64,000 nt of DNA from Terracoccus sp. 273MFTsu3.1 (GCF_000383675.1 NZ_KB911822.1:124001-188000), one strand, 5' to 3'; shown: positions 16,514-24,584, numbered from the stretch's first letter. Made by a program: numbers and translations. The notes: generated by a model from the sequence alone, not told the origin.

Positions 16514-17212
16514 ATGAGGGTGCGACCAGAACGCCTGAACGTGGCGATCGCCGGCCTCTTCATGGCCGGGTCGGGGTGCTTCGTGCTGGGATCCGTGCCT
16601 GCCTATCTCAATGGCGTCGGGGGATGGGTCGATGGCGTCACCTACGTCGTCGGCTCGGTCTTCTTCACCAGCGCTTCGTACTGCCAGCTCGTGCAGTCGC
16701 AGAGCCCCTCGACGACCGCCGTCGACGAGGTCACTCAGCACGAGCCCGCCCGGGTGCGGCTGTGGGGCTGGCTGCCGCATGACCGCAACTGGCTCGCCGC
16801 CGCCATCCAGTTCCCCGGGACACTGTTCTTCAACATCAGCACCGTCGCCGCCCTGACCCACAACGCGACAGCCGCCGAGTCCGACCGCTACGTGTGGCGC
16901 CCGGACCTCTACGGGTCGGTGCTCTTCCTCGTGGCGAGCGCCTGCGCCGTGCTCGCGGTCTCGGATCGGTTCCTCAGCGTCCAGCTCCAGTCGTTCCCGT
17001 GGCGGATCGCCTGGCTCAACATGCTCGGTTCCGTGCTCTTCATGGCCTCGGCGGTCGCCAGCTTCGTCGTGCCGAGCACGGACGCGCTGCTGGACACGCG
17101 TCTCGCCGTCGCCGGGACCTTCTGGGGCGCCGTGTGCTTCCTCGTCGGCGCGGCACTCATGCTCCCGGCGTGGCGTCGTGCCGTCGCCACCGCCACGCCC
17201 GCGAGTCCCTAG
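16514..17212 (+). CDS. Multi-pass membrane protein, possibly YrhK-like
   Basis: A 232-residue protein with about six hydrophobic segments (near residues 12-32, 38-58, 93-115, 135-152, 168-190 and 200-222). Segments such as LNVAIAGLFMAGSGCFVLGS and GVTYVVGSVFFTSASYCQLV resemble YrhK-type membrane proteins, but I cannot confirm the family. It is transcribed with the ClC gene before and the glutamate decarboxylase 35 bases after, so a role in the same acid response is plausible. It is not a recognisable GadC-type antiporter, which would have twelve helices. Confidence 0.6.
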   Translation: MRVRPERLNVAIAGLFMAGSGCFVLGSVPAYLNGVGGWVDGVTYVVGSVFFTSASYCQLVQSQSPSTTAVDEVTQHEPARVRLWGWLPHDRNWLAAAIQFPGTLFFNISTVAALTHNATAAESDRYVWRPDLYGSVLFLVASACAVLAVSDRFLSVQLQSFPWRIAWLNMLGSVLFMASAVASFVVPSTDALLDTRLAVAGTFWGAVCFLVGAALMLPAWRRAVATATPASP

Positions 17213-17247
17213 CCCCGATGCCCAGGCCCCACCCCAAGGAGTAGCGC

Positions 17248-18624
17248 ATGTCCACACCGTCCGAGCTCAGCGCCATGTCAGCGCTCTACGGCAACCGCTT
17301 CGCGACCGAGGAGGTGCCCAGCCGCGAGTTCCCGGTCACGGGGATGAGCGCGCTGGACGCGATGCGCCTGGTCGCGGAGGACCTCGCCCTCGAAGGAGAC
17401 CCGGGTCGCAACCTCGCGACGTTCGTCACGACGTGGATGGAGCCGGAGGCGCAGCAGATCATCGCGCAGAACCTGCACCGCAACTTCATCGACCACGCAG
17501 AGTATCCGCGTACGGCCGAGATCGAGCAGCGCTGCATCCGGATGCTCGCCGACCTGTTCCACGCCCCGGGCGAGACGACCGGGGCGCGCACCCAAGGCTC
17601 GTCCGAGGCGATCATGCTCGGCGGCCTGTCGCTGAAGTGGAACTGGCGCACCCGGCGCCAGGCGGAGGGCGGCGGCGCGGAGCGCCCCAACCTGGTCTTC
17701 GGCGGCGACGTGCACGTCGTCTGGGAGAAGTTCTGCCGCTACTTCGACGTCGAGCCGCGGATCGTGCCGCTCCAGCCGGGGAAGTACACGATCGGCCCGG
17801 AGGACGTCGCGCCGCACGTGGACGAGAACACGATCGGGGTCGCCGCAGTGCTCGGCACGACCTTCACCGGCCACAAGGACGACATCGTCGGCATCAACGA
17901 CCTGCTCGTCCGGATCAAGCAGGAGCGTGGCCTCGACGTGCCGCTGCACGTCGACGGGGCCAGCGGCGGCTTCGTGTGGCCGTTCCTCTACCCGGACTCA
18001 CCCTGGGACTTCCGGCTCGAACAGGTGCGGTCGATCAACGTCTCCGGACACAAGTTCGGCCTCGTCTATCCGGGCATCGGCTGGCTGATCTTCCGGGAGG
18101 TCGCCGACCTGGCACCGGATCTGGTCTTCAAGGAGAACTATCTCGGAAAGACCGACTCGACCTTCACCCTGAACTTCTCGACGGGGTCGGCGATGGTGCT
18201 GGCGCAGTACTACAACCTCGTGCGATACGGCCGCGAGGGCTACACCTACATCATGCGCAACATGCAGGCGAACGCCCGGGCGCTCGGCGACCAGCTCGAG
18301 GCGATGGAGCGCTTCGAGCTGATCGGCCGGCACGAGGAGCAGCTGCCGCTCGTCGCCTTCCGGCTGTCCGGCGAGCACGACTACGACGAGTTCGACATCG
18401 CCTGGCAGCTGTCCGCCGAGCGCGGCTGGATGGTGCCCGCCTACACGCTGCCTCCCGACGCGCAGGACATCACGATCATGCGTGCCCTGGTCAAGGAGAC
18501 GATGAGCCGCGAGCACGTCGACACCCTGGCCCGCGACATCGAGGAGGCCTGCAGGACGCTCGCGGCCAAGGGTGGGGCACACGAGTCGGAGCGAGCCAAG
18601 ATGGTCGTCGGTTCGGGCCACTGA
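17248..18624 (+). CDS. gadB: Glutamate decarboxylase
   Basis: A 458-residue PLP enzyme of the usual GAD length. The cofactor lysine is Lys269 in NVSGHKFGLVYPG; the PLP-binding aspartate lies in PLHVDGASGGFV; substrate-site segments TGARTQGSSEAIMLGGL and FIDHAEYPRTAEIE match GadA/GadB. It converts glutamate plus a proton to GABA and CO2 in the cytosol, consuming acid. A good ribosome site (AAGGAG) precedes the ATG at 17248. Downstream of the ClC and membrane genes it completes a small acid-tolerance set, but no glutamate/GABA antiporter is present in the window. Rare-type codons (TAT before CCG or CTC, CGA, ATA-free) differ slightly from neighbours. Confidence 0.96.
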   Translation: MSTPSELSAMSALYGNRFATEEVPSREFPVTGMSALDAMRLVAEDLALEGDPGRNLATFVTTWMEPEAQQIIAQNLHRNFIDHAEYPRTAEIEQRCIRMLADLFHAPGETTGARTQGSSEAIMLGGLSLKWNWRTRRQAEGGGAERPNLVFGGDVHVVWEKFCRYFDVEPRIVPLQPGKYTIGPEDVAPHVDENTIGVAAVLGTTFTGHKDDIVGINDLLVRIKQERGLDVPLHVDGASGGFVWPFLYPDSPWDFRLEQVRSINVSGHKFGLVYPGIGWLIFREVADLAPDLVFKENYLGKTDSTFTLNFSTGSAMVLAQYYNLVRYGREGYTYIMRNMQANARALGDQLEAMERFELIGRHEEQLPLVAFRLSGEHDYDEFDIAWQLSAERGWMVPAYTLPPDAQDITIMRALVKETMSREHVDTLARDIEEACRTLAAKGGAHESERAKMVVGSGH

Positions 18625-18637
18625 GCCGGCTGCCGCG

Positions 18638-19042
18638 TCATGACCCGTCGTCGGCGACCGCCTGCGCTGCGGACGCGCGCCACGCTCGCCAGGCGGCATA
18701 CCCCCCGATGACGTCGGTGGCGCGGTGGATGCCGAGGTCCTGTAGCGCGGCCGCAGCCAGGCTGGACGTGTAGCCCTCCTGGCAGAGGACGACCACCTGG
18801 AGGTCGTGGCTCGCGACGGGCAGCGAGGCGTCGCTCGAGGGGTCGAGACGCCACTCGAGGACGTTGCGCTCGATCACCGTCGCGAAGGGCAGCTCGCCCT
18901 CGGCCGCACGCTGGGCCGCGGGGCGGATGTCGACGACGAGCGCGCCGTCCGCACGTGCCGCCTCGGCCTGCTCGGGGGTGAGCCGGTGGAGGCGACCGCG
19001 AGCCTCGGCGAGGACCTCGTCGATGGTGCGGGGTCGGGACAT
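18638..19042 (-). CDS. Rhodanese-like domain protein
   Basis: A 134-residue single-domain rhodanese. The active-site loop is CQEGYTSS with catalytic Cys87; the preceding strand (LQVVVLC) and the ALVVDIRP segment near residues 34-41 complete the fold. Such proteins carry a persulfide on the cysteine and transfer sulfur to acceptors such as cyanide or thiols, or act in sulfur trafficking. The gene is convergent with gadB (13 bases) and divergent from the EamA exporter. Its 5' region of about 190 bases is long; see the separate entry. Confidence 0.88.
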   Translation of the reverse strand: MSRPRTIDEVLAEARGRLHRLTPEQAEAARADGALVVDIRPAAQRAAEGELPFATVIERNVLEWRLDPSSDASLPVASHDLQVVVLCQEGYTSSLAAAALQDLGIHRATDVIGGYAAWRAWRASAAQAVADDGS

Positions 19043-19234
19043 GGTCTGGCCTCTCGGAACGGGCAGCGACGGGTCGGCACCCCTGGCGCTGGGCACGTCC
19101 ACCGTGCCACACGGGCGGGTGTTGACGCGTGTGCTGCCCGACCCCTGACCACCCGTCCGCGGTGGCGGGATGTGGAGGACATCTGACCGGAAAACCGGCG
19201 GCGCACTGTCGGTGTCGACGCCTACGGTCGTCGG
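19043..19234. other. 192-base divergent intergenic region, GC-rich, no certain element
   Basis: The gap separates the rhodanese start (19042, leftward) and the EamA start (19235, rightward). On the rhodanese side the leader contains several self-complementary runs, for example GGGGTCGGGCAGC and GGGGTGCCGACCC in the leftward direction, but I could not match it to the SAM, cobalamin or other known riboswitch cores. Near the EamA start TGACCGGAAAACCGGC contains the short inverted pair CCGG/CCGG around AAAA (19187-19198). Confidence 0.3.
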
Positions 19235-20167
19235 GTGACCGTGGACTCCCGCACTGCATCCCAGGCCCCGCCCAGCGCTCGCCGTGCGAGGTGGCTCGTC
19301 CTGGCTGCCGTGGCCGTGACGCTCCTGCTGTGGGCGTCCGCGTTCGTCGCGATCCGCCACCTGGGCCGAGACGTGCCGCCGGGCGCGCTGTCGCTCGGGC
19401 GTCTGCTCGTCGCGTCGGTCGCCCTCGGGGTGCTCGTCTTCCGACGTCCGCGCACCTGGCCGGCCCGCCGCGACTGGCCCCTGCTGCTGCTCTGCGGCGT
19501 CGGCTGGTTCGGCATCTACAACCTCGCCCTCAACGAGGCCGAGCGGCGCATCGACGCCGGCACCTCTGCGCTCATCGTGCAGATCGGACCGATCATCGTC
19601 GCCCTCCTCGCCACGGTCTTCCTCGGCGAGAAGATGACGCGCTGGCTGCTCATCGGCATGGCCGTCGGCTTCGCGGGCGTCGTCGTCATCGCGCGCGGCT
19701 TCTCCTCGGGCGACTCCGGCGACATGGTGGGCGTGTGGCTCGCCGTCCTGGCCGCGGTGACGTATGCCGTGGGCGTCCTTGCGCAGAAGCCTCTCCTCGG
19801 GCGGTTGCCGGGTCCCGAGGTCACGTGGCTCGCCTGCGTCATCGGCGCCGTCGTGTGCCTGCCGTGGAGTGGCGAGCTCGTGAGCGTGGTGCGTGACAGA
19901 GACCCGAGCACCTTGTGGTGGATCGCCTACCTCGGCATCTTCCCGACCGCCATCGCCTTTTCGACGTGGGCCTACGTCCTGGCACGCAGCGATGCCGGCA
20001 CGCTGACGCTGACGACGTTCCTCGTGCCGTTCATCGCGACGCTCATCGCCTGGGCGCTGCTGTCCGAGGTGCCGCCGCCCCTCACCTTCGTCGGTGGGGC
20101 GTTGTGCATCGCCGGGGTCCTGCTGACGCGACGCAAGCCGCGGGTCGCTGCGACCGCAGAGGATTGA
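19235..20167 (+). CDS. EamA/DMT-superfamily transporter
   Basis: A 310-residue protein with two EamA repeats and about ten helices, beginning at GTG 19235. The first repeat carries LWASAFVAIRHLGRDVPPGA, the second YAVGVLAQKPLLGRL and ends LTFVGGALCIAGVLLTRRKP, all typical of drug/metabolite exporters in the inner membrane. Substrate unknown. It is followed after 124 bases by the 13E12-type gene, whose own LexA-box promoter lies in that gap, so the two are unlikely to be one operon. Confidence 0.9.
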   Translation: MTVDSRTASQAPPSARRARWLVLAAVAVTLLLWASAFVAIRHLGRDVPPGALSLGRLLVASVALGVLVFRRPRTWPARRDWPLLLLCGVGWFGIYNLALNEAERRIDAGTSALIVQIGPIIVALLATVFLGEKMTRWLLIGMAVGFAGVVVIARGFSSGDSGDMVGVWLAVLAAVTYAVGVLAQKPLLGRLPGPEVTWLACVIGAVVCLPWSGELVSVVRDRDPSTLWWIAYLGIFPTAIAFSTWAYVLARSDAGTLTLTTFLVPFIATLIAWALLSEVPPPLTFVGGALCIAGVLLTRRKPRVAATAED

Positions 20168-20237
20168 GCGCGATCCGATCCTCTTGCGACGCAACGGGAT
20201 CGGAGGATGCGGGTTGTGGACAGCCCTTCCCACCGAG

Positions 20238-20253
20238 TCGAACATGTGTTCTA
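20238..20253 (+). promoter_or_regulatory. SOS (LexA) box upstream of the HNH/13E12 gene
   Basis: TCGAACATGTGTTCTA matches the actinobacterial/mycobacterial LexA consensus TCGAAC-N4-GTTCGA in 14 of the 16 positions counted with the free spacer (only the final GA is TA). It ends 38 bases before the GTG start. 13E12-family genes in Mycobacterium tuberculosis are known to have LexA sites, so this fits family knowledge. Confidence 0.8.
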
Positions 20254-20291
20254 ATGGAGGAGTCGGCGACCCGAGTGGGAGGAGTGAGTTC

Positions 20292-21758
20292 GTGCCATTC
20301 CTCGACACCGGGCGTCCGGCGCCCGACGCGGCTACCGGTGGCAGTGGGCTCAATCCCCGCGTCGTCTGGCTGCTCGGGCGGGCGAAGGCCGTCAGCGAGC
20401 GCGCGCAGGAGCGCAGCGCGTCACCCACGTTGAACGACGCGGCTGACGCGGTGCTGTCGCAGATCGAGCGCCTCGAGGTCCAGAAGGCCCGTCTCGAGGG
20501 CCGTCTCGTCGACGCCTACGCCGCGCTGCACTCCGTCGAGGAGCAGCAGCTCGCCCGTCTGACGACGACGTCACCTGTCCCGATCACGGCTGACCAGGTC
20601 GTCGCGCAGGAGATCGCCTGCGCGACCGGGGTGGGCGCGACCGAGGTCGCCCGACGGCTCGAGCTCGCGACCGCACCCCGGCGTCACCGGGTGCTGCGTG
20701 AGCGCCTGCGGGCCGGCGCCGTCAGTCTCCAACGAGCCCTACGCGTCGTCGTCGAGACGCGGGCGCTCGGCGACGACGTCCTCCCCGACCTCGAGGTCAC
20801 GGTGCTCGCGCCGGCGCCGGACGGCTCGGTCGCCTCTCAGCGCCTCTTCGCCACGCGGTTGCAGCGGTGCGTCCGCTCGGCCGACTCCCGTCCCGCCGAG
20901 GAGCGTCGCCGGTCCTCCCGTCTGCGCCGCACGGCGTACGGCCGCCTCGTCGAGGACGGCATGGGGATGTTCACCGTCGTCGCGCCGGCCGAGCGGGTCG
21001 TCGGTGTGCTCGACCGGGTCGATGCTCTGGCTCGGGTCGCCCGAGCGGGTGGCGACGACCGCAGCCTGGACCAGCTGCGCAGCGACCTGCTCTGCGACCT
21101 CGCCCTCTTCGGCGTCGTGCCGTCCGCGGCGGGCGCAGGTCTCGGCGGCGAGCAGGGGCCCACCTACATGGGCCTGCTGTCCGACGCCGCGCCCGCGAGC
21201 GTCCGCGTCGTCGTGCCGTTCGAGGTAGCGGTCGGGATGTCACACGCCGCGTGCGAGCTGCCCGGCCACGGCTGGGTCACGGCCGCCCATGCCCGCCAGA
21301 TCATGACTGCACCGGGCTCGGTGTGGCAGCGCCTCGCCGTCGACGTCGACACCGGCCGAGCCCTCGAGCTCTCCACCGACTGCTACCGCCCGACCGCCGC
21401 GATGATCGAGCACGTGCGAGCCGTCGACGGTGTCTGCCGCGCACCCGGGTGCCAGGTCCCGGCCGACCGGTGCGACGTCGACCACCTCGTACCGTGGCCG
21501 GTGGGCCGCACCCACGTCTCCAACCTCGACTCCCTGAGCAGGGGCTGCCACAACGGCAAGACCGCCGGAGTCTGGCAGGTCGAGCGGGTCGACGACGCCG
21601 GCATCTCCTGGTCCTCGCTCGCGGGCCGCGACTACGTCACCTATCCCAAGGACTGGCGCGAAGCCCTTCGTGACCCCGGCTCCGGCCCACCGCCCGGGCC
21701 GCCCTCGGCAGCCGAACCACTTGCAGCCGAACCAGCTGATGACCCGCCACCCTTCTGA
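20292..21758 (+). CDS. DUF222 / 13E12-family HNH endonuclease-like protein
   Basis: A 488-residue protein from GTG 20292, preceded by GAGGAGTGAG; longer in-frame starts run over the LexA box and are rejected. Residues about 50-330 form the DUF222 region of the REP13E12 family. The C-terminal part (about 380-450) is an HNH motif: CRAPGCQVPADRCDVDHLVP, then the NLDSLSRGCHNGKTAGVW stretch, with paired cysteines for zinc and the DVDH catalytic region. The family's biological role is unclear; copies are multiplied in actinobacterial genomes and some flank mobile elements. The tail has a PSAAEPLAAEPADDPPP low-complexity end. Expression should rise with DNA damage. Confidence 0.88.
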   Translation: MPFLDTGRPAPDAATGGSGLNPRVVWLLGRAKAVSERAQERSASPTLNDAADAVLSQIERLEVQKARLEGRLVDAYAALHSVEEQQLARLTTTSPVPITADQVVAQEIACATGVGATEVARRLELATAPRRHRVLRERLRAGAVSLQRALRVVVETRALGDDVLPDLEVTVLAPAPDGSVASQRLFATRLQRCVRSADSRPAEERRRSSRLRRTAYGRLVEDGMGMFTVVAPAERVVGVLDRVDALARVARAGGDDRSLDQLRSDLLCDLALFGVVPSAAGAGLGGEQGPTYMGLLSDAAPASVRVVVPFEVAVGMSHAACELPGHGWVTAAHARQIMTAPGSVWQRLAVDVDTGRALELSTDCYRPTAAMIEHVRAVDGVCRAPGCQVPADRCDVDHLVPWPVGRTHVSNLDSLSRGCHNGKTAGVWQVERVDDAGISWSSLAGRDYVTYPKDWREALRDPGSGPPPGPPSAAEPLAAEPADDPPPF

Positions 21759-21760
21759 GG

Positions 21761-21828
21761 GCGTTGGCCCCGACGGGGCGTCGGCCCCGACGGGGCGTTG
21801 ACCTCGACTTGGCGCTGGCCCCGACGGG
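21761..21828. repeat. Four tandem 17-bp units after the 13E12 gene
   Basis: Units GCGTTGGCCCCGACGGG (21761-21777), GCGTCGGCCCCGACGGG (21778-21794), a diverged GCGTTGACCTCGACTTG (21795-21811) and GCGCTGGCCCCGACGGG (21812-21828), then a partial unit. Within three units, with the next G-C, GCCCCGACGGGGC forms a perfect small hairpin, so the array may end transcription. It starts two bases after the TGA of the HNH gene. Confidence 0.75.
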
Positions 21829-21933
21829 GCGTCGCAACCCAGCTGACGCCTGTCCCGGATCCAGTGGTGGGCCGTCCCTCGCGTGACGGTGCGGGGCGGG
21901 GTCCGGGTCTCGGCGGCCGCCGCGGCGGTGCGC

Positions 21934-22326
21934 TCAGTCGCCGGTGACGGTCGTGAGGCAGAACGGGTGTCCGGCCGGGTCGAGCAGCACCCGCCAGGCG
22001 TTCGGTGCCGGCTGGTGCTCCGCCTGACGGGCGCCGAGGGCGACCGCCTGCTCGACGGCCGGCCCGAGGTCGGTGACGAGGACGTCCAGGTGCAGCTGCT
22101 GCTGCTGGCCCGGCGCCGGCCACGTGGGCGGCACGTGGTCGGTGGCGCGCATCATCGTCAGGGCGACGCCGCCCTCGGAGAGCGACACGACCCCTCCGTC
22201 CGGGCTCACGTAGGCGCGCGGCAGCCCGAGCAGGGCGCCGTAGAAGTCGGCGAGGACCGACGGGTCGGGGCAGTCGAGCGAGATGGAGGCCAGTCGGCCG
22301 ACAGGGGGCTGTGCGGGGGAGGTCAT
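21934..22326 (-). CDS. VOC-family (glyoxalase-like) protein
   Basis: A 130-residue protein with two beta-alpha-beta-beta-beta repeats. It begins near residue 12 with ASISLDCPDPSVLADFYGAL and ends WRVLLDPAGHPFCLTTV, both typical of the bleomycin-resistance/dioxygenase fold. Metal ligands are not certain: His78 in QLHLDVLV and a late acidic residue may contribute. It may detoxify or modify a small molecule, but the substrate cannot be assigned. A paralogue with the same WRVLLDPAGHPFCL tail lies at 60310-60681. Confidence 0.82.
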   Translation of the reverse strand: MTSPAQPPVGRLASISLDCPDPSVLADFYGALLGLPRAYVSPDGGVVSLSEGGVALTMMRATDHVPPTWPAPGQQQQLHLDVLVTDLGPAVEQAVALGARQAEHQPAPNAWRVLLDPAGHPFCLTTVTGD

Positions 22327-22399
22327 GCCGCCACCCTGTCATCCGGGTCGGACGGTCGTGAGCCGCCGATTCCTGGGCGGCCGGGCCTAGCGTGGTCGG

Positions 22400-23245
22400 A
22401 TGACGCTGCCGGCCGACAGTCATGTGCACAGCGAGTGGTCGTGGGACGCGGCCCAGGGATCGATGGACCGCACGTGCGCGAGGGCCATCGAGCTGGGGCT
22501 TCCGGCCGTCGCGTTCACCGAGCACGTCGACCACACCGTCTGGTCTCTCGTCCGCTCACACGTCGACGAGGGTGCGCACCTGCTGAGCTTCGCGTCGCCC
22601 GACGGTCTCGTGACTCCCGGCCCGTTCGACGCAGCGGGCTACCTCGAGGCGGTCGCGGAGTGCCGGCAGCGCCATCCCGGCCTGCGCATCCTCACCGGGC
22701 TCGAGCTCGGCGAGCCGCACCTGCACCCGGAGGCCGTCGCCCGGGTGCTCTCGGCCGGCACGTTCGACCGGGTCCTCGGGTCTCTGCACTGCCTGCCCGA
22801 CGGCGACGGCTGGACCGAGCCTGGCGAGCTCTTCGGCCGCAGGCCCGCCGCGGACATCGTCCGCGACTACCTGCGGGACGTCGCAACCATGGTTTCGGCC
22901 GACGACACGTTCGAGGTCCTCGCGCACATCGACTATCCCGTCCGCTCCTGGGACGAGGCCACGGACGGCCCCTTCGACCCGGCGGACTTCGAGGAGGAGT
23001 TCCGTCGGGCCCTCGAGGCAATCGCCGAGGCCGGCAAGGTGCTCGAGATCAACACGGTGCTGCCGCTGCACCCGACGGTCGTTCGCTGGTGGCACGAGGT
23101 CGGCGGCGGCGCGGTGAGCTTCGGCAGCGACGCGCACGAGCCCGCGTCGCTCGCCCGTCGGTTCCGCGAGGCCCGACACCTTGCCGAGGCCTGCGGTTTC
23201 CGACCGGGCCGCGACCCGCACGACCTCTGGGGGCGCATCGACTGA
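22400..23245 (+). CDS. PHP-domain phosphoesterase, histidinol-phosphatase-like
   Basis: A 281-residue protein with the metal-binding PHP motifs in order: DSHVHSEWSWDA near residues 6-17 (HxH), FTEHVDHT near 39-46, LTGLELGEPH near 98-107, GSLHCLP near 132-138, and FGSDAHEP near 246-253. These match HisK/HisJ-type enzymes that remove phosphate from L-histidinol phosphate with three metal ions, but isolated PHP proteins of this length also act on other phosphoesters. No histidine-biosynthesis genes are adjacent, so the assignment is at family level. It stands alone between two leftward genes. Confidence 0.85.
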   Translation: MTLPADSHVHSEWSWDAAQGSMDRTCARAIELGLPAVAFTEHVDHTVWSLVRSHVDEGAHLLSFASPDGLVTPGPFDAAGYLEAVAECRQRHPGLRILTGLELGEPHLHPEAVARVLSAGTFDRVLGSLHCLPDGDGWTEPGELFGRRPAADIVRDYLRDVATMVSADDTFEVLAHIDYPVRSWDEATDGPFDPADFEEEFRRALEAIAEAGKVLEINTVLPLHPTVVRWWHEVGGGAVSFGSDAHEPASLARRFREARHLAEACGFRPGRDPHDLWGRID

Positions 23246-23267
23246 CGGTGCGCGACGGGTGCGGGGT

Positions 23268-23429
23268 TCAGTGGGCGGCGGGCACGTCGTGCAGGACGCG
23301 CTCGATGTCGCGGTCGGCCTCGGCGTCGGCACCGAAGGGAGCGCGCGGCAGCGAGAACGTCCGGCGGTGGTGCGGCTCGAGGGCCGCGACGATGGCGATG
23401 ATCATGAGGAAGAAGAAGATGATGTCCAT
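23268..23429 (-). CDS. 53-residue single-pass membrane protein
   Basis: Starts MDIIFFFLMIIAIVAALEPH: an N-terminal hydrophobic helix of about 17 residues followed by a polar, histidine- and charge-containing tail. It is divergent from the GlxA-type regulator with 91 bases between. No known family and no function can be assigned; it may be a regulated target of the neighbouring regulator because the operator-like palindrome lies between them. Confidence 0.55.
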   Translation of the reverse strand: MDIIFFFLMIIAIVAALEPHHRRTFSLPRAPFGADAEADRDIERVLHDVPAAH

Positions 23430-23466
23430 GGCAGAAAGTCTGCGCTCATCACGATCCCGCCACGAG

Positions 23467-23501
23467 TGGCAGAACTGTCGATGATCGACAAGATCCTGCC
23501 A
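23467..23501. promoter_or_regulatory. Nested palindromes in the GlxA divergent promoter
   Basis: An inner perfect inverted repeat TGTCGAT-g-ATCGACA (23476-23490) is nested in outer arms TGGCAG (23467-23472) and CTGCCA (23496-23501), all around almost the same centre. The site lies 20 to 54 bases before the regulator's ATG at 23521, where an activator/repressor dimer would sit. Confidence 0.5.
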
Positions 23502-23520
23502 AACGTGCCATGCTGGCCGG

Positions 23521-24483
23521 ATGTTGCGCACCATCGCCGTCATCGCCCAGGAGCCCGTGGCCATGTTCGAGCTCGGCGTCCTCTGTGAGGTCTTCGGCAT
23601 CGACCGGACCGACGACGGCGTCCCGGCCTTCGACTTCCGCGTCTGCTCGGCACGCCCGGGTGAGGTGCTCCGCACGACGAGCGGCCTCAGCATCGTCGCG
23701 CCCTTCCCCCTCGAGGCCGCCCGGGGTGCCGACCTCGTCGCCATCCCCGGCGGAGCGGTCGACGGTCCCTACGACCCGGACGTCCTCGACATCCTCCGCG
23801 ACACGGCGGCGAACGGCGGACGTGTCCTCTCCGTCTGCTCGGGCGCCTTCCAGCTCGCCGCCGCCGGCCTGCTCGACGGCCGTGAGTGCACGACCCACTG
23901 GAGGTATGCCGCCCGGCTGGCCGACGAGCACCCACGCGCGTGCGTGGACCTCGACGTCCTCTACGTCGAGGACGGCCCGGTCCTGACGAGCGCCGGCACG
24001 GCAGCCGGCATCGATGCGTGCCTGCACATCGTGCGCACCGAGCTCGGCTCGGAGGTCGCGACCCGCATCGCGCGCCGCATGGTCGTCCCGCCGCACCGCT
24101 CCGGTGGGCAGCGCCAGTTCGTCGAGACGCCCGTCCCGTCCGAGCCGTGCGAGGGCCTCCAGGACGTCATGGAGTGGGTCGCGGAGCGCCTCGACGAGGA
24201 GCACTCGATCCCCTCGCTCGCCAAGCGGGCGGCCATGTCGGAGCGCACCTTCGCGCGGCGCTTCACCGCCGAGGTCGGGACGACTCCGCACAAGTGGCTG
24301 ACGAGCCAACGGGTGCTCCGGGCACGTCACCTGCTCGAGTCGACGGACCTCGACATCGAGCGGATCGCCCGGGAGAGCGGCTTCGCGACGGCGGCCGTGC
24401 TGCGGCACCACTTCCAGCGCGAGATCGGCATCCCGCCGGTCGCGTACCGCCGTGCCTTCACGAAGCAGCCGGCCTCGGCCTGA
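23521..24483 (+). CDS. GlxA-type AraC regulator with DJ-1/PfpI-like sensor domain
   Basis: A 320-residue regulator. Residues about 1-170 are a DJ-1/PfpI-like domain beginning LRTIAVIAQEPVAMFELGVL, with a SVCSGAFQLA nucleophile-elbow-like segment (the cysteine near 109) and TTHWRYAARL. Residues about 215-320 hold two AraC helix-turn-helix motifs (SIPSLAKRAAMSERTFARRF and DIERIARESGFATAAVLRHH) ending in PPVAYRRAF. Members sense nitrogenous or quaternary amines in several bacteria; no such catabolic genes are beside it here. It is probably autoregulated through the nested palindromes just upstream. Confidence 0.9.
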   Translation: MLRTIAVIAQEPVAMFELGVLCEVFGIDRTDDGVPAFDFRVCSARPGEVLRTTSGLSIVAPFPLEAARGADLVAIPGGAVDGPYDPDVLDILRDTAANGGRVLSVCSGAFQLAAAGLLDGRECTTHWRYAARLADEHPRACVDLDVLYVEDGPVLTSAGTAAGIDACLHIVRTELGSEVATRIARRMVVPPHRSGGQRQFVETPVPSEPCEGLQDVMEWVAERLDEEHSIPSLAKRAAMSERTFARRFTAEVGTTPHKWLTSQRVLRARHLLESTDLDIERIARESGFATAAVLRHHFQREIGIPPVAYRRAFTKQPASA

Positions 24484-24584
24484 CCCTCGCGAGCACTGTC
24501 TGACGGACTGTCGGGTGGGCGCTAGACCGTCGAAGACATGGTCACACCCCGCCTCCCGCTGCAGCTTCGGCGCGACATGCGTGG

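Noticed and set aside
17178-18773. Alternative frame overlapping gadB
   Set aside because: gadB has the PLP lysine and full family length; the other frame is arginine-rich and meaningless.
19043-19234. SAM riboswitch upstream of the rhodanese gene
   Set aside because: I could not find the conserved core segments of SAM-I, SAM-IV or SAM-II in the leader.
18638-20428. Long leftward frame covering rhodanese, its leader and the EamA gene
   Set aside because: Only the last 134 residues are a real protein; the longer part is antisense to the EamA gene and shows no domain.
21761-21828. CRISPR array or rho-independent terminator with T-run
   Set aside because: Units are tandem without spacers and no T-run follows; kept as tandem repeat with possible terminator role only.
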